From: Clostridium sp. CX1
GTDB taxonomy: Bacteria; Bacillota; Clostridia; Clostridiales; Clostridiaceae
NCBI RefSeq assembly: GCF_025398335.1
Contig: NZ_JAODOO010000016.1
Coordinates: forward strand, 33,816-97,815
Direction of reading: 5' to 3'
Length of the DNA stretch: 64,000 nt
Within the stretch, counting starts at the first letter, position 1, and the number at the start of each line of letters is the position of its first letter. The notes beneath the pieces are model-generated. The model made no database searches, was not told where the DNA came from, and saw nothing but the letters and a program-made list of their open reading frames with translations. Below are positions 53,481 through 62,102 of the stretch, in pieces. Made by a program: the position numbers and the translations under genes.

Positions 53481-54728
53481 TTAAAAATTGGATTTCACCT
53501 TATTTACAGCTTTATAAGCATTGACTAAGCCATGACCAGACTGTAAATCTTCCCCTGTTGTTAATATATCTGTTGTAGTACTATTTAAAACCTCAGCAAT
53601 TTCATCCGGTGTCAAATTAGGGTTTTGTGCTTTAACTAATGCAGAGATTCCAGATACTATAGGTGCAGCCATACTGGTACCATCCCAAACTGCATACCCA
53701 TTAGGTACAGTACTTATTATTTTAACTCCCGGTGCAGCAGCATCAATTGACGTTCCATAATTAGAAAAACTAGCTTTTTTATACTGTTGACTTATAGCAG
53801 ATACTGTATAAACATCTTTATCATCTCCAGCAGGAGTGTATAAATCAGCATCTGAATTGTCATTACCTGCAGCAACTACAATAAATACTCCTTTTTCTTT
53901 GGCATATGCTATAGCACTTTCAATAACCCTGCTTTCACCTTCAGTACCAAAGCTTAGGTTTATAATATCTGCACCGTTATCTGCAGCATATTTAATTCCT
54001 TTAGCAACCACATCTGCCTCTCCTTCTCCCTGTGCATCTAGGACCTTTATAGGTATAATCTTTACATCCAATGCTCCTACTATCCCTGTTATACCTTCAT
54101 TATTATTGGCCTCTGCTGCAATAATTCCAGATACATGAGTTCCATGTCCATTATCATCCATTACATTTTTGTTATTATCAATAAAATTATACCCCAAATC
54201 CGTAAGAACTCTATTCTTTAAATCATTATGAGTATAATCAACTCCTGTGTCTACTACTGCAACTTTAATTTGTCGCTGTTGGTTAATTAAAGCCCATGAC
54301 TTATTTGCCTCTGTTAAAGTCACAGCCCATTCATACTTATATCCCGGATCATTTACAGCGGAATCAGTGTTTAAAGCTATATCGGTAATGCCAGAATTTT
54401 TATTTACAGGAGTCCTTTTTATCGGCTCAACTATTCCTACTGGATTTTGTCCTTGTACTCTCCTAATTTCCCTACCTCTTAACTGTCTTTTCATATCTTG
54501 TTTATTATTATATCGCCCTGATGCATCTATATAATTTTTACCACTAGGCAAATCTTTTTTTATATTTCCTGTATTAACACCACTATGATAGAAAGCCTGT
54601 ACAGTTTTATTTATGTTTGTATTATTTATACCATTGCTATTTAGTGCTTCAGGTTGCCAAGTTAGAAAATTGCCTCCAACTATTAAAACCGCCAGTGATA
54701 CTAACGCTAAAACCTTCCTAGATACCAT
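53481..54728 (-). CDS. Secreted subtilisin-family (S8) serine protease
   Basis: 415 residues. Start at ATG 54728 (MVSRKVLALVSLAVLIVGG) after AGGGAG; residues 1-20 form a signal peptide or membrane anchor. A propeptide-like region (about 25-105) precedes the catalytic domain. Catalytic triad: Asp in VAVVDTGVDYTHND, His in DDNGHGTHVSGIIA, Ser in WDGTSMAAPIVSG; Asn oxyanion residue in IVVAAGNDNSDADLY. Close in type to Bacillus/Clostridium subtilisin-like enzymes. Monocistronic. Confidence 0.93.
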   Translation of the reverse strand: MVSRKVLALVSLAVLIVGGNFLTWQPEALNSNGINNTNINKTVQAFYHSGVNTGNIKKDLPSGKNYIDASGRYNNKQDMKRQLRGREIRRVQGQNPVGIVEPIKRTPVNKNSGITDIALNTDSAVNDPGYKYEWAVTLTEANKSWALINQQRQIKVAVVDTGVDYTHNDLKNRVLTDLGYNFIDNNKNVMDDNGHGTHVSGIIAAEANNNEGITGIVGALDVKIIPIKVLDAQGEGEADVVAKGIKYAADNGADIINLSFGTEGESRVIESAIAYAKEKGVFIVVAAGNDNSDADLYTPAGDDKDVYTVSAISQQYKKASFSNYGTSIDAAAPGVKIISTVPNGYAVWDGTSMAAPIVSGISALVKAQNPNLTPDEIAEVLNSTTTDILTTGEDLQSGHGLVNAYKAVNKVKSNF

Positions 54729-54906
54729 AAATATTCTCCCTTCAATAAATGATAACTCCAAATTATAGTGATAAGTATTTAAATTTTCCTCAGCTAAACT
54801 TATTTTCTAATTATATCACCCCATTGTGTATGTTCTGTTACAAAAATGCTCTTTTACAAAAATTTAATGTGATATTTTCCAACTGATAAATTTAAAGCTT
54901 ATTACA

Positions 54907-54952
54907 GAAAAAAGTCTCTACGGAATTTTGCGCTTCCATAGAGACTTCTTTG
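54907..54952 (-). terminator. Terminator in the cadA-protease gap
   Basis: AAGTCTCTACGGAA / TTCCATAGAGACTT stem. It lies 75-120 bases upstream (left) of the cadA 3' end, with TTTTTTCTG tail on the minus strand, so it ends cadC-cadA transcription. Confidence 0.8.
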
Positions 54953-55026
54953 ACTCTGTTTTATTTAATCTATTTTTCCCTTTAATTTTCTGTATTTATT
55001 AATGATTTAATTTACACTTGTAATTT

Positions 55027-57465
55027 TTAGGCCTTATCTATCTTCATTGCTCTCATTGCATTTAGCACTGCTATCAATGCCACTCCTACATCTCCGAATA
55101 CGGCTTCCCACATAGTAGCCACACCTAAAGCTCCTAAAACTAGTATTATAGCCTTAACTCCCAATGCAAATATTATATTCTGCCATACTATGCTTTTTGT
55201 CCTCTTAGCTATTTTAATTGCAGTAGCTATTTTAGAAGGCTCATCTGTCATAATTACTACATCTGCCGCTTCTATAGCCGCATCAGAACCTATTCCTCCC
55301 ATAGCTATTCCTATATCCGCCCTTGCAAGTACAGGAGCGTCATTAATTCCATCTCCTACAAATATCAGCTTACTCTTAGAGGATTTTTCTCTATCTAGTT
55401 TTTCTAATTTCTCAACCTTTTGATCTGGTAAAAGTTCTGAATACACTTCGTCAAGACCTAAGCCGCTAGCTATCTTCTCTGCGGCAATCTTATTGTCGCC
55501 AGTAAGCATTACAGTCTTCTTAACTCCAACAGCTCTTAAAGCTTCTATTGCCCTTGCTGAATCTTCCTTTAATTCATCAGAGATAAGTATATAACCTGCA
55601 TATTGTCTATCCACAGCCAGATAAACTACTGTTCCTACTACTTCTGTAGTATCATATGAAATTCCTTGACTCTTCATTAACCTTGAATTTCCTGCTAATA
55701 TTTCTTTTCCTTTTAATCTTACTTTCACTCCTTGGCCTGAAATTTCATTATAACCTTGAACTTCCTCTTTTTTCACTCTTTTACCATAAGCGTTTAATAT
55801 AGATGTTGCAATAGGGTGACTTGAGTAACTTTCTGCATATGCCGCATATTCTAGTAACTCTTCTCTTGTAACATTTCTCTTAGGCTTTATTTCTGTAACT
55901 TTAAATACTCCCTTTGTTAAAGTACCAGTTTTGTCGAATATTACTGTCTCTACATTATTAAGAGCTTCCAAGTAGTTTCCACCTTTTACAAGAATACCAT
56001 TTTTAGATGCTCCACCTATTCCTCCAAAGAACCCAAGAGGAATCGAAACAACTAAAGCACAAGGGCAGGAAACCACTAGAAAAACTAATGCTCTATACAA
56101 CCATTCTGAAAAGGTTGCTCCAGTTATAAATAATGGTGGTAAGAAAGCTAAAGCTGCTGCAAGTATTACAACTGCTGGTGTATAATATCTTGCGAATTTA
56201 GTTATGAAACTCTCCGTTGGTGCTTTTTTACTACTTGCGTTTTGTACTAAGTCTAGTATTTTAGCTACTGTTGACTCCCCAAACTCTTTAGTTATTTTAA
56301 TAGTTAAAAGTCCATTCTTATTTATAAAACCGCCTAGCACATTATCTCCAGATTGAACTTCTCTAGGAAGAGACTCACCGGTTAAGGCTGATGTATCAAG
56401 CATAGAGCTTCCTTCAACTACCTTACCATCCAAGGGAATCTTCTCACCAGGCTTTACCAAAATAAAATCTCCCACCTTAACTTCTTCTGGTGCTACCCTT
56501 TTTATACTCTGTCCAACTTTCACATTTGCAAAGTCTGGTCTAATATTCATCAGTTCAGATATAGATTTTCTAGATCGATCCACTGCTAAGTCCTGGAAAA
56601 ACTCGCCTATTTGATAAAACATCATAACCGCTACAGCTTCTGGAAATTGTTTAATTGCAAAGGCTCCTATGGTCGCTATACACATTAAGAAATTCTCATC
56701 AAAAATTTGCCCTCTACCTATATTTTTGATTGCCTTTATTAATACCTCTCCTCCTATTAATAAATAACTTACCAAGTATAGGGTAAACTCTATCCAAAAG
56801 GAAAAGTTTAAAACTGTAGCTATTCCGAAGGCAGCAGCGCCTAATGCAAATTTTACAAAATCGTCTTTGTCCACACCTCCATGTTCATGAGTATGCTGAT
56901 GACTTTCTAAGCTTTTAGTTTTACCCTGCTCCTCTATGATCACTTTTACATCTGGCTCTATTCTATTTACAATCTTTGTTACTTCATGAAAAATTTCATC
57001 TCTTCTATTAGTATCTATTATATCTATAATTAACTTTTTAGATACGAAGTCTACTGTGGATGCTTGTACACCAAGTATCTTTTCCGTTTCTCTTTCAATT
57101 TTAGCTGCACAATTTGCACAACACAATCCTTCTAATATTAATACTGTCTTAACGCTCTTGTCTGTTACTTTTTCTCTAACCACTACATCCGGTTCTATTT
57201 TATTTATGATACTTTTTGCTGCTGCTATAAATTCGTCCACCTTGTTTATTTCTTCTAATTCTACCGCTAAAGTTTTTGTAATAAAGTTCATAGAGGCACT
57301 GGCTACCCCATTTAACTGTCCAACTTTCTGCTCAATTTTAGATGCACAGTTTGCACAGCATAACCCCTCTAATATTAATTCTTTTTTGAGCTTTCCCGGT
57401 TTCTTTTTAACTACTGTTATAAGATTTCCACCAGTCACTCCCTTTTCTTTAACATTAGTATCCAT
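55027..57465 (-). CDS. cadA: Heavy-metal P1B-type ATPase (Cd2+/Zn2+/Pb2+ exporter)
   Basis: 812 residues. Two N-terminal heavy-metal-associated domains with EGLCCANCASKIE and EGLCCANCAAKIE (about residues 33-40 and 110-117), a His-rich linker (SHQHTHEHGG), then about eight membrane helices. The ion path motif is VSCPCALVVS, the phosphorylation site is IFDKTGTLTKG, and FVGDGINDAPVLARADIGIAM is the hinge. CPC plus the DKTGT context indicates Zn/Cd/Pb/Co-type. ATG follows a AAGGGGG RBS. Lies 125 bases downstream of cadC on the same strand. Confidence 0.94.
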   Translation of the reverse strand: MDTNVKEKGVTGGNLITVVKKKPGKLKKELILEGLCCANCASKIEQKVGQLNGVASASMNFITKTLAVELEEINKVDEFIAAAKSIINKIEPDVVVREKVTDKSVKTVLILEGLCCANCAAKIERETEKILGVQASTVDFVSKKLIIDIIDTNRRDEIFHEVTKIVNRIEPDVKVIIEEQGKTKSLESHQHTHEHGGVDKDDFVKFALGAAAFGIATVLNFSFWIEFTLYLVSYLLIGGEVLIKAIKNIGRGQIFDENFLMCIATIGAFAIKQFPEAVAVMMFYQIGEFFQDLAVDRSRKSISELMNIRPDFANVKVGQSIKRVAPEEVKVGDFILVKPGEKIPLDGKVVEGSSMLDTSALTGESLPREVQSGDNVLGGFINKNGLLTIKITKEFGESTVAKILDLVQNASSKKAPTESFITKFARYYTPAVVILAAALAFLPPLFITGATFSEWLYRALVFLVVSCPCALVVSIPLGFFGGIGGASKNGILVKGGNYLEALNNVETVIFDKTGTLTKGVFKVTEIKPKRNVTREELLEYAAYAESYSSHPIATSILNAYGKRVKKEEVQGYNEISGQGVKVRLKGKEILAGNSRLMKSQGISYDTTEVVGTVVYLAVDRQYAGYILISDELKEDSARAIEALRAVGVKKTVMLTGDNKIAAEKIASGLGLDEVYSELLPDQKVEKLEKLDREKSSKSKLIFVGDGINDAPVLARADIGIAMGGIGSDAAIEAADVVIMTDEPSKIATAIKIAKRTKSIVWQNIIFALGVKAIILVLGALGVATMWEAVFGDVGVALIAVLNAMRAMKIDKA

Positions 57466-57589
57466 ATTATTTCCCCCTTAAAATATTAAATTTAATAGTC
57501 TGAGGTTACTTTTAAATTTCAATGAATATTACACTTGATCCTAATTCATTATTTTTAGATTAACATATATTGGATAAAATGCAAATTTA

Positions 57590-57958
57590 TTATTTTTCGC
57601 TTATATGAACTAATCCCTGATCAAATATTTGCTTAACATGTTCATCATCTAAAGAGTAATAAACAATCTTACCTTCTCTTCTATACTTTACAAGTCTTGA
57701 TTGCTTTAGAATTCTAAGTTGGTGAGATATAGCAGATTGAGTCATATTGAATAATGCCGCAATATCACATACACACATTTCCGCATTAAGTAAAGCATAT
57801 AAAATCTTAACTCTAGTAGGTTCACCTAAAACTTTAAACAACTCTGATAAACTGTAGAGAGTTTCTTCCTTAGGTATATTACTTCTTACCTCTTGCACTA
57901 TATCTTCATGTATTACATTACAATTGCAAACATCTATATTATTTTCAAAAATAATCAC
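57590..57958 (-). CDS. cadC: ArsR/SmtB-family metal-sensing repressor (CadC-like)
   Basis: 122 residues from GTG at 57958, six bases after AAAAAGGTG. Winged helix: LSELFKVLGEPTRVKILYAL, then MTQSAISHQLRILKQSRLVKY recognition helix. Metal ligands fit CadC alpha-3N: the N-terminal NIDVCNCNVIHED and ELCVCD-like AEMCVCDIAALF. It should repress its own unit and cadA, lifting when Cd, Pb or Zn binds. The longer frame to 57997 would start inside the operator palindrome and is rejected. Divergent from nhaA. Confidence 0.9.
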   Translation of the reverse strand: MIIFENNIDVCNCNVIHEDIVQEVRSNIPKEETLYSLSELFKVLGEPTRVKILYALLNAEMCVCDIAALFNMTQSAISHQLRILKQSRLVKYRREGKIVYYSLDDEHVKQIFDQGLVHISEK

Positions 57959-57985
57959 CTTTATCACCTTTTTCTTTATATTTGA

Positions 57986-58001
57986 ACATATATTCATATG
58001 T
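57986..58001. promoter_or_regulatory. CadC-type operator
   Basis: Perfect palindrome ACATAT-ATTC-ATATGT, just downstream of the -10 box of the cadC promoter (minus-strand TATACT at 58010-58015, TTGACA at 58032-58037, 16-base spacer). Position and dyad fit ArsR/SmtB repressor sites. Confidence 0.65.
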
Positions 58002-58009
58002 TTAAGTAT

Positions 58010-58037
58010 AGTATACCATTTATGTTATATCTGTCAA
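58010..58037 (-). promoter_or_regulatory. cadC-cadA promoter
   Basis: TTGACA (58032-58037), 16-base spacer, TATACT (58010-58015) on the minus strand; transcript start near 58003, inside the operator. Confidence 0.6.
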
Positions 58038-58124
58038 CTAGATTTACCATATTTGCTTAATAATATTATATTAAGATATAGGGTTTTTGTGACTCCTTAT
58101 AAAGATATTTTATATTAATAAATA

Positions 58125-58153
58125 TTGACATCTGCATTATTTAAAGATATAAT
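58125..58153 (+). promoter_or_regulatory. nhaA promoter
   Basis: TTGACA (58125-58130), 17-base spacer, TATAAT (58148-58153), the best consensus promoter in the window. Leaves a leader of about 220 bases. Confidence 0.75.
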
Positions 58154-58159
58154 TTTTAC

Positions 58160-58272
58160 TACAAAACAAAAAGAATACTTATCGGTTGGGCAAATTTAAA
58201 AATTTGCTTTCAAGCAGTTCGGTTTCTAGGGAGGGAAACTCTTTTATGAGTTTTCCTTCTTTTTATTTTTTG
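58160..58272 (+). promoter_or_regulatory. Leader RNA with terminator before nhaA (candidate riboswitch)
   Basis: A GCAAATTT/AAATTTGC hairpin (58190-58207) flanked by conserved-looking single strands (ATCGGTTGG and CAAGCAGTTCGGTTTCTAG) precedes a 10-bp terminator AGGGAAACTC/GAGTTTTCCT (58232-58257) with a T-rich tail to 58272. A second hairpin, CAGATAATAAT/ATTATTATCTG (58317-58338), lies nearer the gene. Li+ riboswitches (nhaA-I, nhaA-II) and fluoride riboswitches control some antiporter genes, but I do not see their cores here. Confidence 0.5.
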
Positions 58273-58381
58273 CATTTATGCTACTAAACAAAAAAGATTA
58301 ACAATTTAAAGTTATACAGATAATAATATTATTATCTGTGATTAGACTATTAGTTAGATAACATAAAGGAGTGATTAAATT

Positions 58382-59578
58382 ATGGTAAAACTTGCACGTA
58401 AAATTCTTGCCCCTTTTAGAGAATTTTTCAAACATGAATCTACTAGCGGTATTGTACTTATGATTTGCGCCATTATAGCAATAATTGCTGCAAACTCTCC
58501 CATAGCATCTACTTATAACAATATACTGCATAGCTATGTAACCATTGGATATGGTAAGTACTCCTTATCAATGTCAGTTCTTCATTGGATAAATGATGGG
58601 CTAATGGCTGTGTTTTTCTTTGTCATTGGCATGGAAATTAAAAGAGAAGTCCTAGTTGGTGAACTTAAGGATATTAAAAAAACCATACTTCCTGTAGCTG
58701 CTGCCTTTAGTGGAATGATTATCCCTGCATTAATTTATATAGTGTTTAACTATAACCAAGAAACTATTGCTGGTTGGGGTACACCTATGGCCACTGATAT
58801 AGCCTTTGCCTTAGGCATACTTTCGTTAGTAGGAAGGAAAAAAGCACCTAAAGGCCTTGCTGTTTTCTTAACTGCCTTAGCTATAGTAGATGACCTTGGT
58901 GCTATTTTGGTAATTGCTATATTCTATACTAACCAAATTTCTTGGATAGCCCTTATAATTGCTTTGGCAATACTAATAATTCTTATACTGGCAAATAAAT
59001 TCAAAGTCAACTCCGTCCCTGTATTTCTAACTTTAGGCCTTATTATGTGGGTTAGCTTTTTAAAGTCCGGTATACATGCAACTTTCGCTGGAGTTTTACT
59101 TGGAATGACAATACCATCTGGAAGAGATATTCGTACATTCAAAAAATCAATGTTGTATAAACTAGAACATCTTTTAGAGCCTTGGTCTGCATTTTTAATA
59201 ATGCCTATATTTGCATTAGCTAACTCAGGGGTAACCATTCAAATCAACAGCTTTACTGAACAGTTTTTAACCCCTGTCAGTCTTGGGATTTTCCTAGGTC
59301 TTTTCTTAGGAAAACAATTAGGTATTTTTATAACCTCTTATTTATTAGTTAAATTTCAAATCTCTAAGCTACCTTCAAAAGTAACCTTTAAACATCTTTA
59401 CGGTGCCAGCTTACTTAGCGGTATTGGGTTCACAATGTCATTATTTATTGCATCACTATCCTTTACTGAGGGGCCTTTATTGTCTACTGCTAAGATTAGT
59501 ATAATATCCGCATCTGTTGTATCGGCACTAGCAGGATTTTTAGTTTTAAAATCCATTAAGACTGAGGCTAAAACTTAA
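58382..59578 (+). CDS. nhaA: Na+/H+ antiporter NhaA
   Basis: Membrane protein of 398 residues, about twelve helices. The NhaA family is shown by VFFFVIGMEIKREVLVGEL, WGTPMATDIAFALGILSLVG and the ion-binding Asp pair in LAIVDDLGAILVIAIF (Asp163-164 in E. coli). Exchanges Na+ or Li+ for H+ and controls pH and sodium. ATG follows AAAGGAGTG. Monocistronic, transcribed from a near-consensus promoter through a terminator-containing leader. Confidence 0.94.
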   Translation: MVKLARKILAPFREFFKHESTSGIVLMICAIIAIIAANSPIASTYNNILHSYVTIGYGKYSLSMSVLHWINDGLMAVFFFVIGMEIKREVLVGELKDIKKTILPVAAAFSGMIIPALIYIVFNYNQETIAGWGTPMATDIAFALGILSLVGRKKAPKGLAVFLTALAIVDDLGAILVIAIFYTNQISWIALIIALAILIILILANKFKVNSVPVFLTLGLIMWVSFLKSGIHATFAGVLLGMTIPSGRDIRTFKKSMLYKLEHLLEPWSAFLIMPIFALANSGVTIQINSFTEQFLTPVSLGIFLGLFLGKQLGIFITSYLLVKFQISKLPSKVTFKHLYGASLLSGIGFTMSLFIASLSFTEGPLLSTAKISIISASVVSALAGFLVLKSIKTEAKT

Positions 59579-59601
59579 AGCTAGGCCATTGTCCTAAATA
59601 C

Positions 59602-59852
59602 TAAAAGTTTGGGTGCACTGAACACCGGTGTGACCGATAGAGGTATACTGCTTGAAAGCCCTCATTTCAGGAAGAAGGTCTAATGCTGGCTCAACTTTGA
59701 AAATGAACTCAAACTCAATACTTTCTTCGAAAGCCGAGTTTTCGTTAACATTTTCAAAATCACCAGCATAAGACCTTCTAACCTCATTCGAAGCTTTCTA
59801 CGCAGTATACCCCTACCTACACACCTGTTTTTAGTGCACCCAAAAGTTTTAT
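59602..59852. repeat. Long imperfect inverted repeat (about 250 bp)
   Basis: Two arms of roughly 100 bases face each other: the left starts AAAAGTTTGGGTGCACT and runs through GGTATACTGC, GAAGGTCTAATGCTGG and TTTGAAAATG; the right is its reverse complement with about three-quarters identity (GGGTGCACTAAAAACAGG, GGTATACTGCGTAGAAAG, GAAGGTCTTATGCTGG, TTTTGAAAATG). A 40-base centre has its own AAACTC/GAGTTT pairing. No reading frame inside. Placed between nhaA and the DUF6803-type gene, which converge. Confidence 0.75.
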
Positions 59853-59856
59853 AACG

Positions 59857-59880
59857 CTAGGGCTTATCGCCCTATAATAT
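59857..59880 (+). terminator. Small hairpin after the long inverted repeat
   Basis: TAGGGC-TTATC-GCCCTA stem followed by TAATATAAG; weak T-run. May end nhaA transcripts that read through the long repeat. Confidence 0.4.
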
Positions 59881-59958
59881 AAGGATATTTTTATTTAGAT
59901 AAAAAGGAAAGTTATAGTAAGAATTAAAACTTAGTAACCTGTGTGTCGCATAATAATG

Positions 59959-60450
59959 CTACATATCCATTTTCATATTTGACATATCATTTATAATTGA
60001 AGGATCTACCATACCAAAAATCATTGCAATATGTGCAACAACTAAGAAACCACCTACTAAAATAAAATGAATTTTCATTTTTTCATTGTCAGTCTTTTTT
60101 CTAAATATAATACCTAGCTCCATTAATGCAATTGGAAGTAGGAATAAAACTCCACTTAAATAAAAACCAACAGCTACCACATCTACCCAGGTATGCCAAC
60201 CACCAGTTTGGGTTAAAGGAATAACTGCATTAAACAATAGATAAATAAAAATTCCTGTAAAATAAAAACCATCAAAAATTCCAACTACTTTATTCAGCGT
60301 CCTTAGGCCACCACTTTTAGTTCTGTTAAAAATAATAAAAAATTCAGTTATGGTAAGTGTTTCTGCCATTATAACAGGTATAGCCATAAATATTATTAAG
60401 TTCCAAGGCTGATTCTCTGCTAGAAGGGACATATAATGTGTCATATTCAA
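59959..60450 (-). CDS. Small membrane protein, DUF6803-type permease-like
   Basis: 163 residues with four or five membrane segments (WNLIIFMAIPVIMAETLTIT, GIFDGFYFTGIFIYLLFNA, DVVAVGFYLSGVLFLLPIAL, IHFILVGGFLVVAHIAMIF). C-terminus is Met-rich (MSNMKMDM), a trait seen in copper-handling proteins. Start TTG eight bases after GAGGAGG, or ATG two codons later. Family function unknown; possible relation to the nearby metal-efflux genes is only a guess. Confidence 0.75.
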   Translation of the reverse strand: MNMTHYMSLLAENQPWNLIIFMAIPVIMAETLTITEFFIIFNRTKSGGLRTLNKVVGIFDGFYFTGIFIYLLFNAVIPLTQTGGWHTWVDVVAVGFYLSGVLFLLPIALMELGIIFRKKTDNEKMKIHFILVGGFLVVAHIAMIFGMVDPSIINDMSNMKMDM

Positions 60451-60515
60451 TGTTATTACCTCCTCTTTTTCTTTGAGAAGATAATATCACTTTCTTATGA
60501 AGAAAATATGAAGAA

Positions 60516-60556
60516 AAAAATCAGGTAGTAAATGACCTACCTGATTTTTTTCTTCA
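60516..60556. terminator. Terminator after SASP gene
   Basis: AAAAAAATCAGGTAG / CTACCTGATTTTTTT hairpin; symmetrical, so it can stop transcription in both directions. Confidence 0.85.
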
Positions 60557-60558
60557 TA

Positions 60559-60759
60559 TTATTTTAAACCTTGCTCATAAGCTTCAACCATTTTTTTAAC
60601 CATGTTTCCACCTACTGATCCAGCCTCTCTTGCTGTAAGATCTCCATTATAGCCTTCTTTTAAATCTACTCCTACTTCTCTAGCTGATTCCATTTTAAAT
60701 TGATTTAATCCTGCCTTTGCTTCTGGTACTAATACTCTATTACTATTTCTGCTTGCCAT
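60559..60759 (-). CDS. Small acid-soluble spore protein, alpha/beta-type
   Basis: 66 residues: coats DNA in the dormant spore and protects it from UV and heat, and is degraded in germination. Marks: NRVLVPEAKAGLNQFK, the GPR protease site FKMESAREVG, then YNGDLTAREAGSVGGNMVK, the second conserved DNA-binding helix. Length matches the family. ATG follows AAGGAGGA. Single gene with its own terminator. Confirms that the organism forms endospores. Confidence 0.95.
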   Translation of the reverse strand: MASRNSNRVLVPEAKAGLNQFKMESAREVGVDLKEGYNGDLTAREAGSVGGNMVKKMVEAYEQGLK

Positions 60760-60856
60760 AATGTTATTCCTCCTTAGCTTTTCTTTAATTTAAATTTCCT
60801 TTGTAATGACAGTTTGTGCATTTATAAGATTATTAACCTATTAAATTAAATGAAAA

Positions 60857-60892
60857 AAAACCACCCTTTACTAAAGATGGTTTTTTTATATA
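60857..60892 (-). terminator. Terminator after NlpC/P60 gene
   Basis: ACCATCTTTAGTAAAGGGTGGT hairpin followed by TTTTTTTTC on the minus strand. Confidence 0.85.
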
Positions 60893-60895
60893 TTA

Positions 60896-61936
60896 TTAAT
60901 TAACTCTTCTTGCAGTTAAATAATCTCTTCTATTAAGTGGTGATATTTTTACTACATCTCCTGTCTGAGGAGCATGAATGTAGGCACCGTTTCCTAGGTA
61001 AATACCTACATGAGTAGGGTTTCCGCTTGTCCCAAAAAACACTAAGTCTCCTGCCTGAAGCTGGTCTCTTGATACAGCTGCCCCATGATTTATTTGATCG
61101 TAAGTTGTTCTGCCTGTAGATACACCAAAGTGTCCATAAACATACTGAACAAATCCTGAACAATCAAAGCCAGGATTAGGAGAAGTTCCACCCCATACAT
61201 AAGGTGTTCCTAAAAAATTGGAAGCATAGGCTATTACATTGTTACTGCTAGTTGATGCTGCACCTCTTGATAAATTTACTTTAGGTGCTGCTTTCCTTAT
61301 ATCCTGAACCTGTTTTGATGCACTATTAACTACAGCCTGGTCTGCTGAAGCTAATAGCCTTTGTTGTTGTCTTGCTTGGGCAACTAAAGCCTTTTGCTTT
61401 TCTTTATCTTCATTAAGTTTAGATAATTTTTTTTCGTTATCTGATTTTAAAGATACTAACCTTTTATTTTCTGCAGTTAGCTTGTCCTTTTTATTTTTAA
61501 TATCACTCTGCTTTACCTTATAATCTTCTACTACTTTTTTATCAAAGCTGATAACTCTTTTCATCATATCAACTCTTGAAATAAAATCTCCAATACCTTC
61601 TGAATCCAATACTAAATTTATATATCCACTAGAACCATTTATGTACATTGCTCTCATTCTACTATTAAATATACCTTGTTGCTTTTTTATATTATCTTCC
61701 GCAGTTTTTATTTCTTTTTCTGCAGTCTTTATATCATTTCCTGTTTTAGCTATCTGTTTTTTATTATCCTCTAAATTATGTAACACGCTTTCTATTTGAT
61801 TGTCTAGCTTTTCAATATTTATCTCTAAATTCTCAACCTGAGACTGAGAATTGCTTCTAGGCGCTGCAAAAACTGCACCATTAACTGTAAAAACCGTCGC
61901 CAGTGCTAATAAGAAAACTTTTACTGTTCTGTTCAC
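60896..61936 (-). CDS. Secreted NlpC/P60 peptidoglycan endopeptidase
   Basis: 346 residues from GTG at 61936, eight bases after AGGAG. Signal peptide of about 25 residues (VKVFLLALATVFTVNGAVFA with AAP cleavage), then a long coiled-coil (about 30-190: LEINIEKLDNQIESVLHNLE ...), a linker, and a C-terminal NlpC/P60 domain (about 228-346). Catalytic Cys in GFDCSGFVQYVYGHFG, His in NPTHVGIYLGNG and HAPQTGD. Cleaves the stem peptide (D-Glu-diamino acid bond). Similar in layout to CwlO/PcsB-type growth hydrolases. Confidence 0.93.
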   Translation of the reverse strand: MNRTVKVFLLALATVFTVNGAVFAAPRSNSQSQVENLEINIEKLDNQIESVLHNLEDNKKQIAKTGNDIKTAEKEIKTAEDNIKKQQGIFNSRMRAMYINGSSGYINLVLDSEGIGDFISRVDMMKRVISFDKKVVEDYKVKQSDIKNKKDKLTAENKRLVSLKSDNEKKLSKLNEDKEKQKALVAQARQQQRLLASADQAVVNSASKQVQDIRKAAPKVNLSRGAASTSSNNVIAYASNFLGTPYVWGGTSPNPGFDCSGFVQYVYGHFGVSTGRTTYDQINHGAAVSRDQLQAGDLVFFGTSGNPTHVGIYLGNGAYIHAPQTGDVVKISPLNRRDYLTARRVN

Positions 61937-62102
61937 TGCTACCACTCCTATTCAATCACATATACTATATAAAATATCATTAATTTCTAATAATGTAAAG
62001 TTTCAATTTAAAATTTACACTTTTATCTTCATAAATTCTACATAAAAATGTTGTATACTTCTAAATAATAACTGAAGCTATTATTGATTAAGAGGTGGAT
62101 TT

